From contig NZ_CP044549.1 in NCBI RefSeq assembly GCF_009859475.1, positions 3,100,001 to 3,164,000 on the forward strand: a DNA stretch of 64,000 bases, read 5' to 3'. The stretch comes from Hydrogenophaga sp. BPS33 (GTDB lineage Bacteria > Pseudomonadota > Gammaproteobacteria > Burkholderiales > Burkholderiaceae_C). A model generated the notes under the pieces. The model ran no database searches. It was not told where the DNA came from and saw only the letters and a program-made list of their open reading frames with translations. The position numbers were made by a program, and so were the translations under genes. Below are positions 42,989 through 53,311 of the stretch, piece by piece (position 1 is the first letter of the stretch; every line of letters starts with the position of its first letter).

Positions 42989-43288
42989 GACATCGGCTTT
43001 GTGAAAGCAGGGCAATCGGCGGTCGTGAAGGTCGAGACGTTTCAATACACCAGGTACGGCACTCTCGATGCCGAGGTCTCTTCGGTGTCGCACGACGCGA
43101 TCAACGACAAGACACGAGGGCTGATTTACGCCAGCCGCGTGCGCATGGGCAAGACTTCGTTGATGGTGGATGACACGCTGGTTGGCTTGAGTCCGGGGAT
43201 GGCGGTGACGGGGGCAGTGAAGACCGGGCGTAGACGGGTGATCGAGTATTTTCTGGCGCCGTTGTTGCAGCCACAAGCAAGCGTTTGA
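42989..43288 (+). pseudogene. C-terminal remnant of a HlyD-family type I secretion adaptor
   Basis: From GAC at 42989 the plus frame reads DIGFVKAGQSAVVKVETF, then QYTRYGTLDAEVSSVSHDAI, and LSPGMAVTGAVKTGRRRVIEY with FLAPLL at the end. This is the last about 99 residues of HlyD-type membrane-fusion proteins. The N-terminal about 350 residues are missing; the break coincides with the transposase remnant. Neither the ABC exporter nor the cargo of a type I secretion system is in the window. Confidence 0.85.
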
Positions 43289-43336
43289 GGAAGCGTTGAG
43301 GTGGTGAATGACGCGTCGCGCTTGGCTTGTGCTGCC

Positions 43337-44209
43337 TCAGGCCTCTTGAAGTTCGGCGTCGAGCAGGGCCTGCGCCATCGGGTGCGCCGAAGCCAATGGG
43401 GGCGTCCCATGCACCGTGGCGCGCAGCCCGCTGCGCCGCGCGGGGAAGTAGTCGAAGATGGACTGGTGCTGTGTGCAGCGGTTGTCCCAGATCGCCACGG
43501 AATGCGGCTGCCAGCGGAAGCGGCACATGAAACGGGGGTTCTCGATGTGCCGGTACAGCATGGCCAGCAGCGTTTCACTCTCGAGTTCCGAGAGCCCGTC
43601 CACATGCGACGTAAAGACCTTGTTGACGAACAGCAGCTTGCGGCCCGTTTCTGGGTGAACCGCCACCACGGGGTGCGCGTTGCGCGGGTAAGCCATGTCC
43701 GGGCGCACGCCGTTGACCTTGGACCAAATCCTGGCGGCATCGTGCACCGCCGTGAGGCCTTCGAGAAACTGCTGCATCGGCGGCGACAGAGCGTCGAAGG
43801 CGGTGGTCATGCTCGCAAACAAGGTGTCCCCTCCCACCGGCGGCACCTCGTTCAGGTAGAGCATGCTCGCCATGGGCGGCGCCTGTTGGGCGCTGAGGTC
43901 GGTGTGCCAGATCTCGCCTGCGACGGCCTTGGAGTTCTCGTCGGCATAGACGCGCAGCAGCTCGGGGTGCACGGGGTGGTTGAACTGCGACATGGGATGC
44001 ACCTGCAGCGACCCGAAGCGTTGCGCAAACGCAATGTGCTGTTCGCAGCTCAGGTGCTGGTCCCGGAAGAAAACGACCTGATGATCCAGAAGTGCGCGCC
44101 GGATCGAGGCGAACTGCGCGTCCTTGAGCCTTGCGAGGTCGACGTTCAGGATTTCTGCGCCGATCGTGGGGGTCAATGGGCGAACGTCGAACGCGGTGGA
44201 CTGGATCAT
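43337..44209 (-). CDS. TauD/TfdA-family Fe(II)/2-oxoglutarate dioxygenase
   Basis: 290 aa. Iron ligands H102-x-D104 in EIWHTDLSA and distal H248 in NRCTQHQSIFDY; the 2-oxoglutarate-binding Arg is R263 in GLRATVHG. The N-terminus PLTPTIGAEILNVDLA matches TauD/AtsK/TfdA enzymes, which hydroxylate sulfonates, sulfate esters or aryloxyacetates. Substrate unknown. It stands alone between the HlyD/IS scar and glnD. Confidence 0.88.
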   Translation of the reverse strand: MIQSTAFDVRPLTPTIGAEILNVDLARLKDAQFASIRRALLDHQVVFFRDQHLSCEQHIAFAQRFGSLQVHPMSQFNHPVHPELLRVYADENSKAVAGEIWHTDLSAQQAPPMASMLYLNEVPPVGGDTLFASMTTAFDALSPPMQQFLEGLTAVHDAARIWSKVNGVRPDMAYPRNAHPVVAVHPETGRKLLFVNKVFTSHVDGLSELESETLLAMLYRHIENPRFMCRFRWQPHSVAIWDNRCTQHQSIFDYFPARRSGLRATVHGTPPLASAHPMAQALLDAELQEA

Positions 44210-44273
44210 GGGGAAATGCCTCCTGGGTTTTTCTGGTGGTGGAAAACGGCGCTCATTCTGACAAACGAATCGC

Positions 44274-44283
44274 GTTGTACAAC
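44274..44283. promoter_or_regulatory. Palindrome GTTGTACAAC upstream of the TauD-type gene
   Basis: A perfect 10-bp palindrome 65 bp upstream of the start at 44209. The core TTGTACAA resembles GntR-family (FadR subgroup) operators. On the minus strand TTGTAC, 16 bp, then CAGAAT could be a weak promoter whose -35 overlaps the palindrome. Confidence 0.35.
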
Positions 44284-44315
44284 CCAGCCATGAGGCCTGT
44301 CTTATCGCCCCAGCC

Positions 44316-47018
44316 TCAACCCTCCAACGTCTCCAGCAACTCCGTCTCCAGCTCGATCTGCCGCTTGTTCATCTGCAACTGCGCGCCGCTGATGAGGAAG
44401 GTATCTTCCACCCGCTCACCCAGCGTGGTCACCTTGGCCAGCTGCACGCCGATCTCGTAGCGCGCCAGCACGCGGGTGATGCCGTAGAGCAGTCCCGCGC
44501 GGTCGCTCGCCGAGACCGAGAGCAGCCAGCGCTGCGCCTTGTCGTCGGGCCGCAGGTCCACGCGCGGCGTGACCGGAAAGCTTTTGACACGGCGCGAGAT
44601 GCGGCCTTTCACGGGTGTGGGCAACGGGCCGCGCTCGTCGATCGTGCGCGCGAGGTTGTTTTCCACCATGGCGATCAGCTCGCGGTAGTGCTCCGACATG
44701 TCGGGTGCGACCACCTGGAAGGTGTCGAGCGCGTGTCCGGTGAGCGTGGTGTGCACGCGCGCGTCCAGGATGCTGAAGTGCGAGCTGTCGAAATAGCCGC
44801 AGATGCGCGCGAACAGGTCGCTCTGGTCGCCGGCGTAGACCAGCACCTGCAGGCCTTCCACGTCGGGTGAGATGCGCGCGCGCACGATGCATTTGTCCGC
44901 CGCAGCGGGCGCGCCCTCCTTGAGCGCGGCTTTGGCCGCCGCCTGCTGCGCGATCTGGCGCGAGAGCACGCGCGTGTGCCAGGCGATCTCGTCGGCCTGG
45001 TGGCGCATGAAGTAGCTCACGTCCAGCGTGTCCCACAGCGCCTTGTGCGCCATGTGGGGCAGGGCGTGCAGGGCCAGCATGGACAGGGCCTCGCGCTTGC
45101 GCGCCTCGATCACCGCGTCCGGGTCGGGTGCGCGGCCGCCCAGGGCCCGCAGGGTGTAGCGGTACAGGTCTTCGAGCAGCTTGCCCTTCCACGCGTTCCA
45201 CACCTTCGGGCTGGTGCCGCGGATGTCGGCCACGGTGAGCAGGTAGAGCGCGGTGAGGTAGCGCTCGTTGCCCACGCGTCGGGCGAAGGCCGCGATCACG
45301 TCGGGGTCGCTCAGGTCTTCCTTCTGCGCCATGCGACTCATGGTGAGGTGTTCGGACACCAGGAACTGGATCAGCTTCGTGTCTTCGCGCGCGATGCCGT
45401 GCTGGCGGCAGAAGGTGCGCACGTCGCGCGCGCCCAGGTCGGAATGGTCGCCGCCGCGTCCCTTTGCGATGTCGTGGAACAGCGCGGCGATGTACAGGAT
45501 CCAGGGCTTGTCCCAGCCTGCCGAGAGCTGCGAGCAGAAGGGGTACTCGTGCGAATGCTCGGCAATGAAGAAGCGGCGCACGTTGCGCAGCACCATCAGG
45601 ATGTGCTGGTCCACGGTGTAGACGTGGAACAGGTCGTGCTGCATCTGGCCCACGATGTGGCGGAACACCCAGAGGTAGCGCCCGAGCACGGAGGTCTGGT
45701 TCATCAGCCGCATGGCGTGGGTGATGCCTTCGGGCTCCTGCAGGATCCGCAGGAAGCGCGCACGGTTCACCGGGTCGGCGCGGAAACGCGCGTTCATCAC
45801 CGGACGCGCGTTGTACAGCGCGCGCAGGGTGCGCGCCGACAGACCCTTGATGCCCACCGTGGTCTGGTAGAGGTGGAAGGTCTCCAGGATGGCGTGCGGC
45901 TGCTGCACGTAAAGGCTGTCGCTGGCCACTTCCAGCATGCCGCCCTTGTCGAAGAAGCGTTCGTTGATCGGGCGCAGGCGGTCCACGCCGGGCTCGTCGC
46001 TTTGCAGGCGCTCGTGAATGTTGAGCAGCAGGATCTGGTTGAGCTGGCTCACTGCCTTGGCGGCCCAGTAGTAGCGCTTCATCAGCGCTTCGCTGGCGCG
46101 GCGCGTGCCACGCGCGTCGGGCTTGCCAGGCTCCGGTACCTGGGCCTTGAAGCCGAAGGATTCGGCCACCGCGGTCTGCAGATCGAACACCAGGCGGTCT
46201 TCGCGCCGGCGGGCCAGCAGGTGCAGGCGTGCCCGGATCAGGTTCAGCAGGGCCTCGTTGCTCTTGATCTGGCGCGCCTCCAGCGGTGTGGCCAGGCCCT
46301 TGCGGGCGAGTTCGTCCCAGCTGCGCCCCAGGCCCGCGGCCTTGGCGACCCACAGGATGATCTGCAGATCGCGCAGGCCACCTGGCGACTCCTTGCAGTT
46401 GGGCTCCAGCGAATACGGCGTGTTCTCGAACTTGTGGTGGCGCTGGCGCATCTCCAGCGTCTTGGCCACAAAGAAGGCCTTGGGGTCCATCGCCTCGGCC
46501 AACTCGCCCACGAGCCGGGTGAAGGCGTTCTTGCTGCCGCTGACGAGACGGCACTCCAGCAGCGAAGTCTGGACCGTCACATCCTTGGAGGCCTCTTCGA
46601 CGCACTCGGCCGCGGTGCGCACGCTGGAGCCTATTTCCAGCCCCAGGTCCCAGCAGGCGCCGATGAAGGCTTCCAGCCGGGCCTTCAGGGCGTCGTCGGT
46701 GTCGGGCGCGCTGCCATCGGGCAGCAGGACCAGCACGTCCACGTCGGAGTAGGGGAACAGTTCGCCGCGGCCGTAGCCGCCCACGGCCAGCAGCGCGAAG
46801 GCCGGGCCGAAGCCGGCGCGCGACCAGAGTTCGCCCAGGGTCCGGTCGGTCAGGCGGGAGAGGTCGTGCAGCGCCTTGCGCACGCCGCGCGTGGAAGCGC
46901 CCTGCACACCGAGTTCGGCGAACAGCGCGGCCTTGCCGTCGCGGTATTGCTGGCGAAGGGGGCCGAGGTCTTGCACGGCGGTGGTGGCGGGCGCCTGCGG
47001 CGCCACGGCCTCAGGCAA
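44316..47018 (-). CDS. glnD: [Protein-PII] uridylyltransferase/uridylyl-removing enzyme
   Basis: 900 aa. N-terminal nucleotidyltransferase with [20 protein letters not shown] near residue 90 (metal Asp pair). A central HD hydrolase with [18 protein letters not shown] near residue 510. Two C-terminal ACT domains (from about 705 and 810) sense glutamine. GlnD uridylylates PII proteins when glutamine is low. The start is a TTG at 47018 that overlaps the 3' end of map by 8 bp; there is no ATG nearby, and GTG codons at 47006 and 46970 are alternatives. Confidence 0.95.
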   Translation of the reverse strand: MPEAVAPQAPATTAVQDLGPLRQQYRDGKAALFAELGVQGASTRGVRKALHDLSRLTDRTLGELWSRAGFGPAFALLAVGGYGRGELFPYSDVDVLVLLPDGSAPDTDDALKARLEAFIGACWDLGLEIGSSVRTAAECVEEASKDVTVQTSLLECRLVSGSKNAFTRLVGELAEAMDPKAFFVAKTLEMRQRHHKFENTPYSLEPNCKESPGGLRDLQIILWVAKAAGLGRSWDELARKGLATPLEARQIKSNEALLNLIRARLHLLARRREDRLVFDLQTAVAESFGFKAQVPEPGKPDARGTRRASEALMKRYYWAAKAVSQLNQILLLNIHERLQSDEPGVDRLRPINERFFDKGGMLEVASDSLYVQQPHAILETFHLYQTTVGIKGLSARTLRALYNARPVMNARFRADPVNRARFLRILQEPEGITHAMRLMNQTSVLGRYLWVFRHIVGQMQHDLFHVYTVDQHILMVLRNVRRFFIAEHSHEYPFCSQLSAGWDKPWILYIAALFHDIAKGRGGDHSDLGARDVRTFCRQHGIAREDTKLIQFLVSEHLTMSRMAQKEDLSDPDVIAAFARRVGNERYLTALYLLTVADIRGTSPKVWNAWKGKLLEDLYRYTLRALGGRAPDPDAVIEARKREALSMLALHALPHMAHKALWDTLDVSYFMRHQADEIAWHTRVLSRQIAQQAAAKAALKEGAPAAADKCIVRARISPDVEGLQVLVYAGDQSDLFARICGYFDSSHFSILDARVHTTLTGHALDTFQVVAPDMSEHYRELIAMVENNLARTIDERGPLPTPVKGRISRRVKSFPVTPRVDLRPDDKAQRWLLSVSASDRAGLLYGITRVLARYEIGVQLAKVTTLGERVEDTFLISGAQLQMNKRQIELETELLETLEG

Positions 47019-47841
47019 GGGCGGTGGCCGGTGGCGGCGTCACAAAGGCCGGCGCGGGCAGGCTGCCGGCGGACAGCGTCAACACCTCGTAGCCGGTCTC
47101 GGTCACCAGCACCGTGTGTTCCCACTGGGCGGAGAGCGAGCGGTCGCGCGTGACGATCGTCCAGCCATCGCCCATTTCCTTGATGTCGCGCTTGCCGGCG
47201 TTGATCATGGGCTCGATGGTGAAGGTCATACCCGGTTTGAGTTCCTCCAGCGTGCCGGGGCGGCCGTAGTGCAGCACCTGCGGCTCCTCATGGAAGCGCT
47301 GGCCGATGCCATGGCCGCAGAACTCGCGCACCACCGAGAAGCCGTTGCCCTCGGCGAAGGTCTGGATGGCATGGCCGATGTCGCCCAGGCGGATGCCGGG
47401 GCGCACCATCACGATGCCTTTCCACATGGCCTCGTAGGTCACCTGGGTCAGGCGGCGTGCCTGCACCGAGCAGGCCGCTTCGCCGCCGATGAGGAACATG
47501 CGGCTGTTGTCGCCGAACCAGCCGTCCTTGATGACGGTCACGTCGACGTTGAGGATGTCGCCCTTCTTGAGCGGTTTCTCGTTCGGAATGCCGTGGCAGA
47601 CCACGTGGTTGATCGAGGTGCAGAGGTGGCCGGGGTAGGGCGGGTAGCCGCTGGGCTGGTAGCCGATGGTGGCAGAGACCGTGCCCTGCTGCTTCATGTA
47701 CTCGGCCGCGAGGCGGTCGATCTCGAGCGTGGTGACGCCCGGCTGGATCAGTGGCGTGAGGTAGTCCAGCACTTCGGAGGCTAGGCGGCAGGCGGTGCGC
47801 ATGCCCGCGATGCCGGCTTCGTCTTTGTAGGTGATGCTCAT
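47011..47841 (-). CDS. map: Methionine aminopeptidase, type I
   Basis: 276 aa from ATG 47841 ([20 protein letters not shown]). It removes the initiator Met. Metal ligands lie in [20 protein letters not shown] (two Asp), [18 protein letters not shown] (His), FTIEPMI (Glu) and QWEHTVLVT (Glu). A hydrophobic Pro/Ala-rich tail follows the catalytic domain and overlaps glnD. A copy of the intergenic repeat begins 16 bp upstream of its ATG and must overlap its promoter or leader. Confidence 0.95.
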   Translation of the reverse strand: MSITYKDEAGIAGMRTACRLASEVLDYLTPLIQPGVTTLEIDRLAAEYMKQQGTVSATIGYQPSGYPPYPGHLCTSINHVVCHGIPNEKPLKKGDILNVDVTVIKDGWFGDNSRMFLIGGEAACSVQARRLTQVTYEAMWKGIVMVRPGIRLGDIGHAIQTFAEGNGFSVVREFCGHGIGQRFHEEPQVLHYGRPGTLEELKPGMTFTIEPMINAGKRDIKEMGDGWTIVTRDRSLSAQWEHTVLVTETGYEVLTLSAGSLPAPAFVTPPPATALA

Positions 47842-47856
47842 GAACGCGATTATGGA

Positions 47857-47990
47857 CTCCCCCCTGCGCCGCTGCGCGGCTTCCCACCTCTGTGGCGCGC
47901 CTTCGGCGCTTCGAGGAGGGACGGCGCCTTGGGCCGGCTGAGCCGTCCCTTGGCGCCTCTGGACGAGGACCCTTCTCTCCGGAGAGCGTG
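47857..47990 (+). repeat. Intergenic structured repeat, copy A
   Basis: About 134 bp, related to copies at 52782 and 56173 in the same orientation. It starts CTCCCCCCTGCGCCGCTG and ends CTCCGGAGAGCG. The stem GGGACGGC/GCCGTCCC is kept while its loop differs (GCCTTGGGCCGGCTGA versus ATCTTGGGCCGGCGCA in B and C). It is the most diverged copy. It lies antisense to the map leader. Confidence 0.8.
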
Positions 47991-48048
47991 CCTTCGCTCC
48001 CTTGCCCCTTTGGTTACGTTGTTCCATGCGAGGGGCACAGCAAGCGGC

Positions 48049-48061
48049 ATCATTCGATGAT
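48049..48061. promoter_or_regulatory. Candidate operator of the VapBC module
   Basis: ATCAT-TCG-ATGAT, 5-bp perfect arms, 37 bp before the vapB ATG, within an A/T-rich patch (GATAAATTTGAT). VapBC operons are usually autorepressed by binding such inverted repeats. Confidence 0.4.
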
Positions 48062-48097
48062 AAATTTGATGCCTTTCATCCTGATGGAGAACGCGTT

Positions 48098-48304
48098 ATG
48101 CGCACCACCCTTGCACTGGACGACGACCTGCTCGCACAGGCTCAGCAAATGACCGGTCTGGTGGAAAAGTCCACTCTCGTTCGCGAAGCCTTGCGTGCCT
48201 TGATTCAACGCGAAAGCGCCAAGCGTTTGGCCTTGTTGGGTGGCACTGAGCCCGATCTGGTCGACGTGCCGCGCCGGCGCGAAGGACGTGCGGAGCGCAC
48301 ATGA
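48098..48304 (+). CDS. vapB: VapB-type antitoxin
   Basis: 68 aa. The N-terminus MRTTLALDDDLLAQAQQMTG followed by STLVREALRALIQRE is a ribbon-helix-helix DNA-binding domain of the VapB (DUF2191) class. The basic and acidic C-terminus ([16 protein letters not shown]) is the toxin-binding end. ATG preceded by TGATGGAGAACGCGTT. Its stop overlaps vapC (ATGA), as expected for a toxin-antitoxin pair. Confidence 0.88.
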   Translation: MRTTLALDDDLLAQAQQMTGLVEKSTLVREALRALIQRESAKRLALLGGTEPDLVDVPRRREGRAERT

Positions 48305-48672
48305 TTCTGGTCGACACCTCCGTGTGGATCGACCACTTGCGAAGCAGCGATGCAGCTTTGGTGGAAAGGCTTCATCAGGGCGCGGTGCTGGGACACCCGT
48401 TCGTGACGGGTGAACTGGCCCTGGGCAGCTTGCGCCAACGTGCCGCTGTGCTTGAAGCCCTTCGGGCGTTGCCGCAGGCGACACCGGCGCGCGACGACGA
48501 GGTCTTGCTTTTCGTCGAGCAGCATGCCCTGCATGGCTTGGGCATTGGTTGGGTGGATGCGCATCTTCTGGCCGCCACCCGGCTCACTGCAGGGGCGCAA
48601 CTGTGGACGCGAGACAAGCGGCTTTTGGCCACATGTCAGCGTCTGGGATTGGCCCACCAAGCCGCGCATTGA
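48301..48672 (+). CDS. vapC: VapC-type PIN-domain ribonuclease toxin
   Basis: 123 aa PIN domain. The acidic metal-binding residues are all present: D5 in [12 protein letters not shown]38 in TGELALG, D86 in [10 protein letters not shown] and D105 in LWTRDKRLL. VapC toxins cleave tRNA or rRNA when not bound by VapB. Length is in the usual range (120-140 aa). Nothing suggests inactivation. Confidence 0.9.
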   Translation: MILVDTSVWIDHLRSSDAALVERLHQGAVLGHPFVTGELALGSLRQRAAVLEALRALPQATPARDDEVLLFVEQHALHGLGIGWVDAHLLAATRLTAGAQLWTRDKRLLATCQRLGLAHQAAH

Positions 48673-48699
48673 TGCCCATCGATGGGAATGGCCGGCGGG

Positions 48700-48705
48700 T
48701 AAAAT
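48700..48705 (+). promoter_or_regulatory. Candidate -10 box for purL
   Basis: TAAAAT, 62 bp before the purL GTG. There is no well-spaced -35. The following CCGGGTTTTCCCG is a short inverted repeat. No PurR-like box was recognised. Confidence 0.3.
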
Positions 48706-48766
48706 TCCGGGTTTTCCCGCCCCACCCACCCGTCCTTCCGGGTCAACGCACCTCAGGCTCTCCAAC

Positions 48767-51700
48767 GTGTCCCTGCACCTGCGCTTTTTTGAAGGCGGCA
48801 ACGCCGTCAGCGACTTCAAAGTCCAGCAAATCCTGCCCCGCCTCGTGGGCATTTCCGACAAGATCACCAGCCTCTCGGCGCGCTTTGTGCACCTGGCCAG
48901 CTTCGACGCCGAGCCCGACGCCGCCGCGCTGCAGCGCGTGGGCGAGCTGCTGACCTATGGCGAACCCGGCACCGCCGCGCACGCGCAACTGGAAGCCGCT
49001 GGCGCACCGGCCCTGCTGGTGATGCCGCGCCTGGGCACCGTCTCGCCCTGGGCGTCCAAGGCCACCGACATCGCCCACAACTGCGGTCTCGCGCTGCACC
49101 GCGTGGAGCGCCTGGTGGAATACCGCGTAGGCCTCAAGTCGGGTTTGCTGGGCAAGAAGGGCAGCCTGTCCGAAGAACAACTGCGCGCCGTGGCCGATCT
49201 GCTGCACGACCGCATGACGGAAAACGTCTCGCTCGACCGCAGCCAGGCGCAGGCGCTGTTCACCGAACTGCAGCCCGCTCCCATGGAGCAGGTGGACGTG
49301 CTGGGCGGCGGGCGCGCGGCGCTGGAGCGGGCCAACACCGACTGGGGCCTGGCCCTGGCCGAGGACGAGATCGATTACCTCGTCAACGCCTTCAATGGCC
49401 TCCAGCGCAACCCGACCGACGTCGAACTCATGATGTTCGCGCAGGCCAACAGCGAGCACTGCCGCCACAAGATCTTCAACGCGCAATTCACCATCGACGG
49501 CGTGGCGCAGGACAAGAGCCTGTTCGGCATGATCCGCAACACCCACCAGCTGGCACCGCAGCACACCGTGGTGGCCTATTCGGACAATGCCTCCATCATG
49601 GAAGGCAGCGCGGTCGAGCGTTTCGTGGCCCGCGCAGGTGGCAACGCGTCTCCGGCCTATGCCGCCGAACCGGCCACGCACCACGTGCTGATGAAGGTGG
49701 AAACGCACAACCACCCCACCGCGATTTCCCCGTTCCCCGGCGCCTCCACCGGCGCGGGCGGCGAGATCCGCGACGAGGGCGCCACCGGCCGTGGTTCCAA
49801 GCCCAAGGCAGGCCTCACGGGCTTCACGGTCGGCAAGCTGTGGGGCGGCTTGAGCGACCAGCCGGGCGGCAAGCCCGAGCACATCGCCAGCCCTCTGCAG
49901 ATCATGACCGAGGGGCCGCTGGGCGGCGCGGCCTTCAACAACGAGTTCGGCCGGCCCAACCTGCTGGGCTATTTCCGCGAGTACGAATTGGCGGTGGACG
50001 GCGTGCAGCGCGGTTACCACAAGCCGATCATGATCGCCGGAGGCGTGGGCGTGATCGACGCCGAGCAGACGAAGAAGATCGAGTTTCCTGCCGGCTCCTT
50101 GCTGATCCAGTTGGGCGGCCCAGGCATGAAGATTGGCATGGGCGGCAGCGCGGCCAGTTCCATGGCCACCGGCACCAACGCCGCGTCGCTGGACTTCGAC
50201 TCCGTGCAGCGTGGCAACCCCGAGATCGAGCGTCGCGCGCAAGAGGTCATCAACCATTGCTGGCAGCAAGGCGCGGACAACCCGATCCTCGCGATCCACG
50301 ACGTGGGCGCGGGTGGTTTGTCCAACGCCTTCCCGGAGCTGACCAACGACGCCGGACGTGGCGCGCGCTTCGACCTGCGCGCGGTGCCGCTGGAAGAGTC
50401 GGGACTGGCGCCCAAGGAAATCTGGTGCAACGAAAGCCAGGAGCGGTACGTGCTGGCGATCGCGCCCGAATCGCTGGAGGTCTTCAAAGGCTTCTGCGAG
50501 CGCGAGCGCTGCCCGTTCGCTGTGATCGGGGTGGCCACCGAAGAACGCCAGCTGGTGCTGGCCGACGAGGGGCAGCCGAGCCCGGTCGACATGCCGATGA
50601 ACGTGCTGCTGGGCAAGCCACCCAAGATGCACCGCGACGTCAAGACCGTGGTCCGCACGCCCACGCCATTGAACCTCACCGGCGTGGACCTGCAGAAGGC
50701 CGTGATCGATGTGCTGAGCCACCCGACCGTGGCCTCCAAGCGCTTTCTCATCACCATCGGCGACCGCACCGTGGGCGGCCTCTCGCACCGCGACCAGATG
50801 GTCGGCCCCTGGCAAGTGCCGGTGGCCGATTGCGCCGTCACCCTCGCCGATTTCAAAGGCTTCGCAGGCGAAGCCATGAGCATGGGCGAGCGCACGCCGC
50901 TGGCCGCGCTGGACGCCGCCGCTTCGGGCCGCATGGCGGTGGCCGAGGCCATCACCAACCTGCTGGCCGCGCCGATCGAGTTGCCGCGCGTGAAGCTCTC
51001 CGCCAACTGGATGGCCGCCTGCGGCGAACCGGGCGAAGACGCCGCGCTGTACGACACCGTCAAGGCTGTGGGCATGGAACTGTGCCCGGCGCTGGGCATT
51101 TCCATTCCGGTGGGCAAGGACAGCCTGTCCATGCGCACGCAATGGAAAGAGGGCACGGAGACGAAGAAGGTCACCTCGCCGGTAAGCCTGATCGTGAGCG
51201 CCTTTGCCACCTTGGCCGATGTGCGCGGCACGCTCACGCCGCAGTTGAACCGCCAGCTCGATGACACCACGCTGGTGCTGATCGACCTGGGCAAGGGCCG
51301 CCACCGCATGGGCGGCAGCGTGCTGGCCCAGGCGCTGGGGCAAGGCGGCGGCGAGGTGCCCGACCTGGACGACCCGCGGGACCTGGTGAACCTGGTGAAC
51401 GCGGTGAACACCTTGCGCGCCCAAAGCCGGATCTTGGCCTACCACGACCGCAGCGACGGTGGCCTGCTGGCCGCCGCGGCCGAGATGGCTTTCGCGGGCC
51501 AGGTGGGCGTGGCGCTCAACGTGGACCTGCTCGTCACCGAGAGCGACGGTATCCGCGACAGCCGCGCCGAGATGGGCGATGCCAAGAACTGGGCCAGCCA
51601 GGTCAGCGCGCGGCGCGAAGAGCTCACGCTCAAGGCGCTGTTCAGCGAAGAACTGGGCGTGCTTCTTCAGGTGCGCACGGAAGACCGCAATGCCGTCATG

Positions 51701-52780
51701 CAGACCCTGCGCGAGCACGGCCTGAGCAGGCACAGCCACGTGGTGGGAAAGACGCGTCCCGCCTCGTCGGCGATCGACGCCGGCAAGGGCCAGTTGCAGG
51801 TCTGGCGCGACACCAAGGCGGTGTTCTCGGCCAGCCTGTTCGACCTGCAGCAGGTGTGGGACAGCGTGAGCTGGAAGATCAACCAGCAGCGCGACAACCC
51901 GGCCTGTGCCGATGCCGAACACGCGGCCGCGGGCCGCCCGGACGATCCGGGCCTGCATGTTTTTCTCCCTCTCCCGCTCGCCGGAGAGGGTCTCCCCGCG
52001 CCGGCGCTGAACCTCTCGCGTCCGAAGGTCGCGATCCTGCGCGAGCAAGGTGTGAACTCGCACGTGGAAATGGCCTACGCCTTCACGCAGGCCGGCTTCG
52101 AAGCCTTCGACGTGCACATGACCGACCTGCAGACCGGCCGCGCCAGGCTGGCCGATTTCAAGGGCGTGGTGGCCTGTGGCGGCTTCAGTTACGGTGACAC
52201 GCTGGGCGCGGGCATCGGCTGGGCGCGCAGCATCACCTTCAACCCCGCGCTGTCCGCGCACTTCCAGGCCTTCTTCGCCCGCCCCGACACCTTTGGCCTG
52301 GGCGTGTGCAACGGCTGTCAGATGTTCGCTGAGCTGGCCGACATCATTCCCGGCGCCCAGGCCTGGCCGCGCTTCACCACCAACCAGAGCGAACGCTTCG
52401 AGGCGCGTCTGTCGATGGTGGAGGTGCTCGAATCGCCCAGCCTGTTCCTGCAGGGCATGGCCGGCAGCCGCCTGCCGATCGCGGTCGCGCACGGCGAGGG
52501 CTACGCCAACTTCCACCACCGGGGCGATGCGGCCCAGGCCATCGCGGCGATGCGCTTCACCGACAACACCGGCGCGGCCACCGAGGCCTACCCGTTCAAT
52601 CCCAACGGCAGCCCGGGTGGCCTGACCGCCGTGACCACGGCCGACGGCCGCTTCACGGCCATGATGCCGCACCCCGAGCGCGTGTTCCGCAACATCCAGA
52701 TGAGCTGGACCGACCAGGACCCGTCTGCCGCCAGTGCCTGGATGCAACTCTGGCACAACGCGCGCCGGTGGATTGGGTGA
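48767..52780 (+). CDS. purL: Phosphoribosylformylglycinamidine synthase
   Basis: 1337 aa from a GTG at 48767 ([20 protein letters not shown], a match to betaproteobacterial PurL starts). It makes FGAM from FGAR, glutamine and ATP. An N-terminal PurS-like part, two synthetase halves ([22 protein letters not shown] [15 protein letters not shown]) and a C-terminal class I glutamine amidotransferase ([14 protein letters not shown], Cys nucleophile; His in [10 protein letters not shown]). The linker before the amidotransferase contains [14 protein letters not shown], which comes from a DNA hairpin (separate entry). Length is typical of the single-chain enzyme. Confidence 0.97.
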   Translation: MSLHLRFFEGGNAVSDFKVQQILPRLVGISDKITSLSARFVHLASFDAEPDAAALQRVGELLTYGEPGTAAHAQLEAAGAPALLVMPRLGTVSPWASKATDIAHNCGLALHRVERLVEYRVGLKSGLLGKKGSLSEEQLRAVADLLHDRMTENVSLDRSQAQALFTELQPAPMEQVDVLGGGRAALERANTDWGLALAEDEIDYLVNAFNGLQRNPTDVELMMFAQANSEHCRHKIFNAQFTIDGVAQDKSLFGMIRNTHQLAPQHTVVAYSDNASIMEGSAVERFVARAGGNASPAYAAEPATHHVLMKVETHNHPTAISPFPGASTGAGGEIRDEGATGRGSKPKAGLTGFTVGKLWGGLSDQPGGKPEHIASPLQIMTEGPLGGAAFNNEFGRPNLLGYFREYELAVDGVQRGYHKPIMIAGGVGVIDAEQTKKIEFPAGSLLIQLGGPGMKIGMGGSAASSMATGTNAASLDFDSVQRGNPEIERRAQEVINHCWQQGADNPILAIHDVGAGGLSNAFPELTNDAGRGARFDLRAVPLEESGLAPKEIWCNESQERYVLAIAPESLEVFKGFCERERCPFAVIGVATEERQLVLADEGQPSPVDMPMNVLLGKPPKMHRDVKTVVRTPTPLNLTGVDLQKAVIDVLSHPTVASKRFLITIGDRTVGGLSHRDQMVGPWQVPVADCAVTLADFKGFAGEAMSMGERTPLAALDAAASGRMAVAEAITNLLAAPIELPRVKLSANWMAACGEPGEDAALYDTVKAVGMELCPALGISIPVGKDSLSMRTQWKEGTETKKVTSPVSLIVSAFATLADVRGTLTPQLNRQLDDTTLVLIDLGKGRHRMGGSVLAQALGQGGGEVPDLDDPRDLVNLVNAVNTLRAQSRILAYHDRSDGGLLAAAAEMAFAGQVGVALNVDLLVTESDGIRDSRAEMGDAKNWASQVSARREELTLKALFSEELGVLLQVRTEDRNAVMQTLREHGLSRHSHVVGKTRPASSAIDAGKGQLQVWRDTKAVFSASLFDLQQVWDSVSWKINQQRDNPACADAEHAAAGRPDDPGLHVFLPLPLAGEGLPAPALNLSRPKVAILREQGVNSHVEMAYAFTQAGFEAFDVHMTDLQTGRARLADFKGVVACGGFSYGDTLGAGIGWARSITFNPALSAHFQAFFARPDTFGLGVCNGCQMFAELADIIPGAQAWPRFTTNQSERFEARLSMVEVLESPSLFLQGMAGSRLPIAVAHGEGYANFHHRGDAAQAIAAMRFTDNTGAATEAYPFNPNGSPGGLTAVTTADGRFTAMMPHPERVFRNIQMSWTDQDPSAASAWMQLWHNARRWIG
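51967..51990 (+). repeat. Perfect hairpin inside purL, sharing 15 bp with the intergenic repeat
   Basis: CCCTCTCC-CGCTCGCC-GGAGAGGG: 8-bp perfect stem. CGCTCGCCGGAGAGG is also found at the 3' end of repeat copy C (about 56288-56302). It encodes the linker residues LPLPLAGEG. There is no T-tract, so it is not a terminator. Confidence 0.6.
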
Positions 52781-52781
52781 A

Positions 52782-52910
52782 CTCCCCCCTGCGCCGCTGA
52801 CGCGGCTTCCCCCCTCTGTGGCGCGCCTTCGGCGCTTCGAGGGGGGACGGCATCTTGGGCCGGCGCAGCCGTCCCTCGATGCCCCTGGATCGAGGCACGC
52901 GCGCCGGAGA
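52782..52910 (+). repeat. Intergenic structured repeat, copy B
   Basis: About 129 bp, starting 2 bp after the purL stop. Two hairpins: CCCCCCTC with GAGGGGGG, and GGGACGGC with GCCGTCCC. It is nearly identical to copy C; the differences are scattered single bases and one-base indels. Confidence 0.85.
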
Positions 52911-52970
52911 AGATGTGGCATCTTGAGTGGGCGGAGTCGCACGTTTGAACCAATAACTGGAGAACGCACC

Positions 52971-53246
52971 ATGGCCATCGAGATACCCAAGGACGCCCGA
53001 GACCAGGCCATCGCCTCGATCCAGCGCTACTTCGAGGAAAACATGGACGAGCGCATCGGCAACATCGCCGCCGGTGGCCTGCTGGGTTTCTTCGTGGAGG
53101 AGATCGGGCCCGTGGTCTACAACCAGGCGGTGGCCGAGGTGCAGGAACGGCTGCAGATGCGCGTGTCCGAACTCGACATCGAGGTGCACGAAGACGCGTT
53201 CACCTACTGGCGCAAACGCGAGAAGACCGGCGGCAAGGGCCGTTGA
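52971..53246 (+). CDS. DUF2164 domain protein
   Basis: 91 aa from ATG 52971 with CTGGAGAACGCACC upstream. The pattern IEIPKDARDQAIASIQRYFE, then GNIAAGGLLGFFVEEIGPVV and NQAVAEVQERLQ, is the DUF2164 family of small proteins. Function is unknown; it is largely helical and soluble. It is the first gene after repeat copy B. Confidence 0.8.
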   Translation: MAIEIPKDARDQAIASIQRYFEENMDERIGNIAAGGLLGFFVEEIGPVVYNQAVAEVQERLQMRVSELDIEVHEDAFTYWRKREKTGGKGR

Positions 53247-53311
53247 TGGGCGGTGTGCCGCAGGCGTTAGAGTGACGGCCATCGCTCACTTTTGCCCAAG
53301 GGAACACGCAC

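Noticed and set aside
42989..43288. HlyD fragment as an intact small gene starting at GTG 43001
   Set aside because: It lacks the membrane anchor and coiled coil that define the adaptor; the start is only a chance GTG next to the IS junction.
51967..51990. Hairpin in purL as a premature transcription terminator
   Set aside because: No T-tract follows on either strand, and purL continues with all catalytic motifs after it.
48743..53011. Antisense open frame of about 1420 codons over purL
   Set aside because: Same high-GC shadow effect; purL on the other strand is unambiguous and the antisense protein has no recognisable motif.
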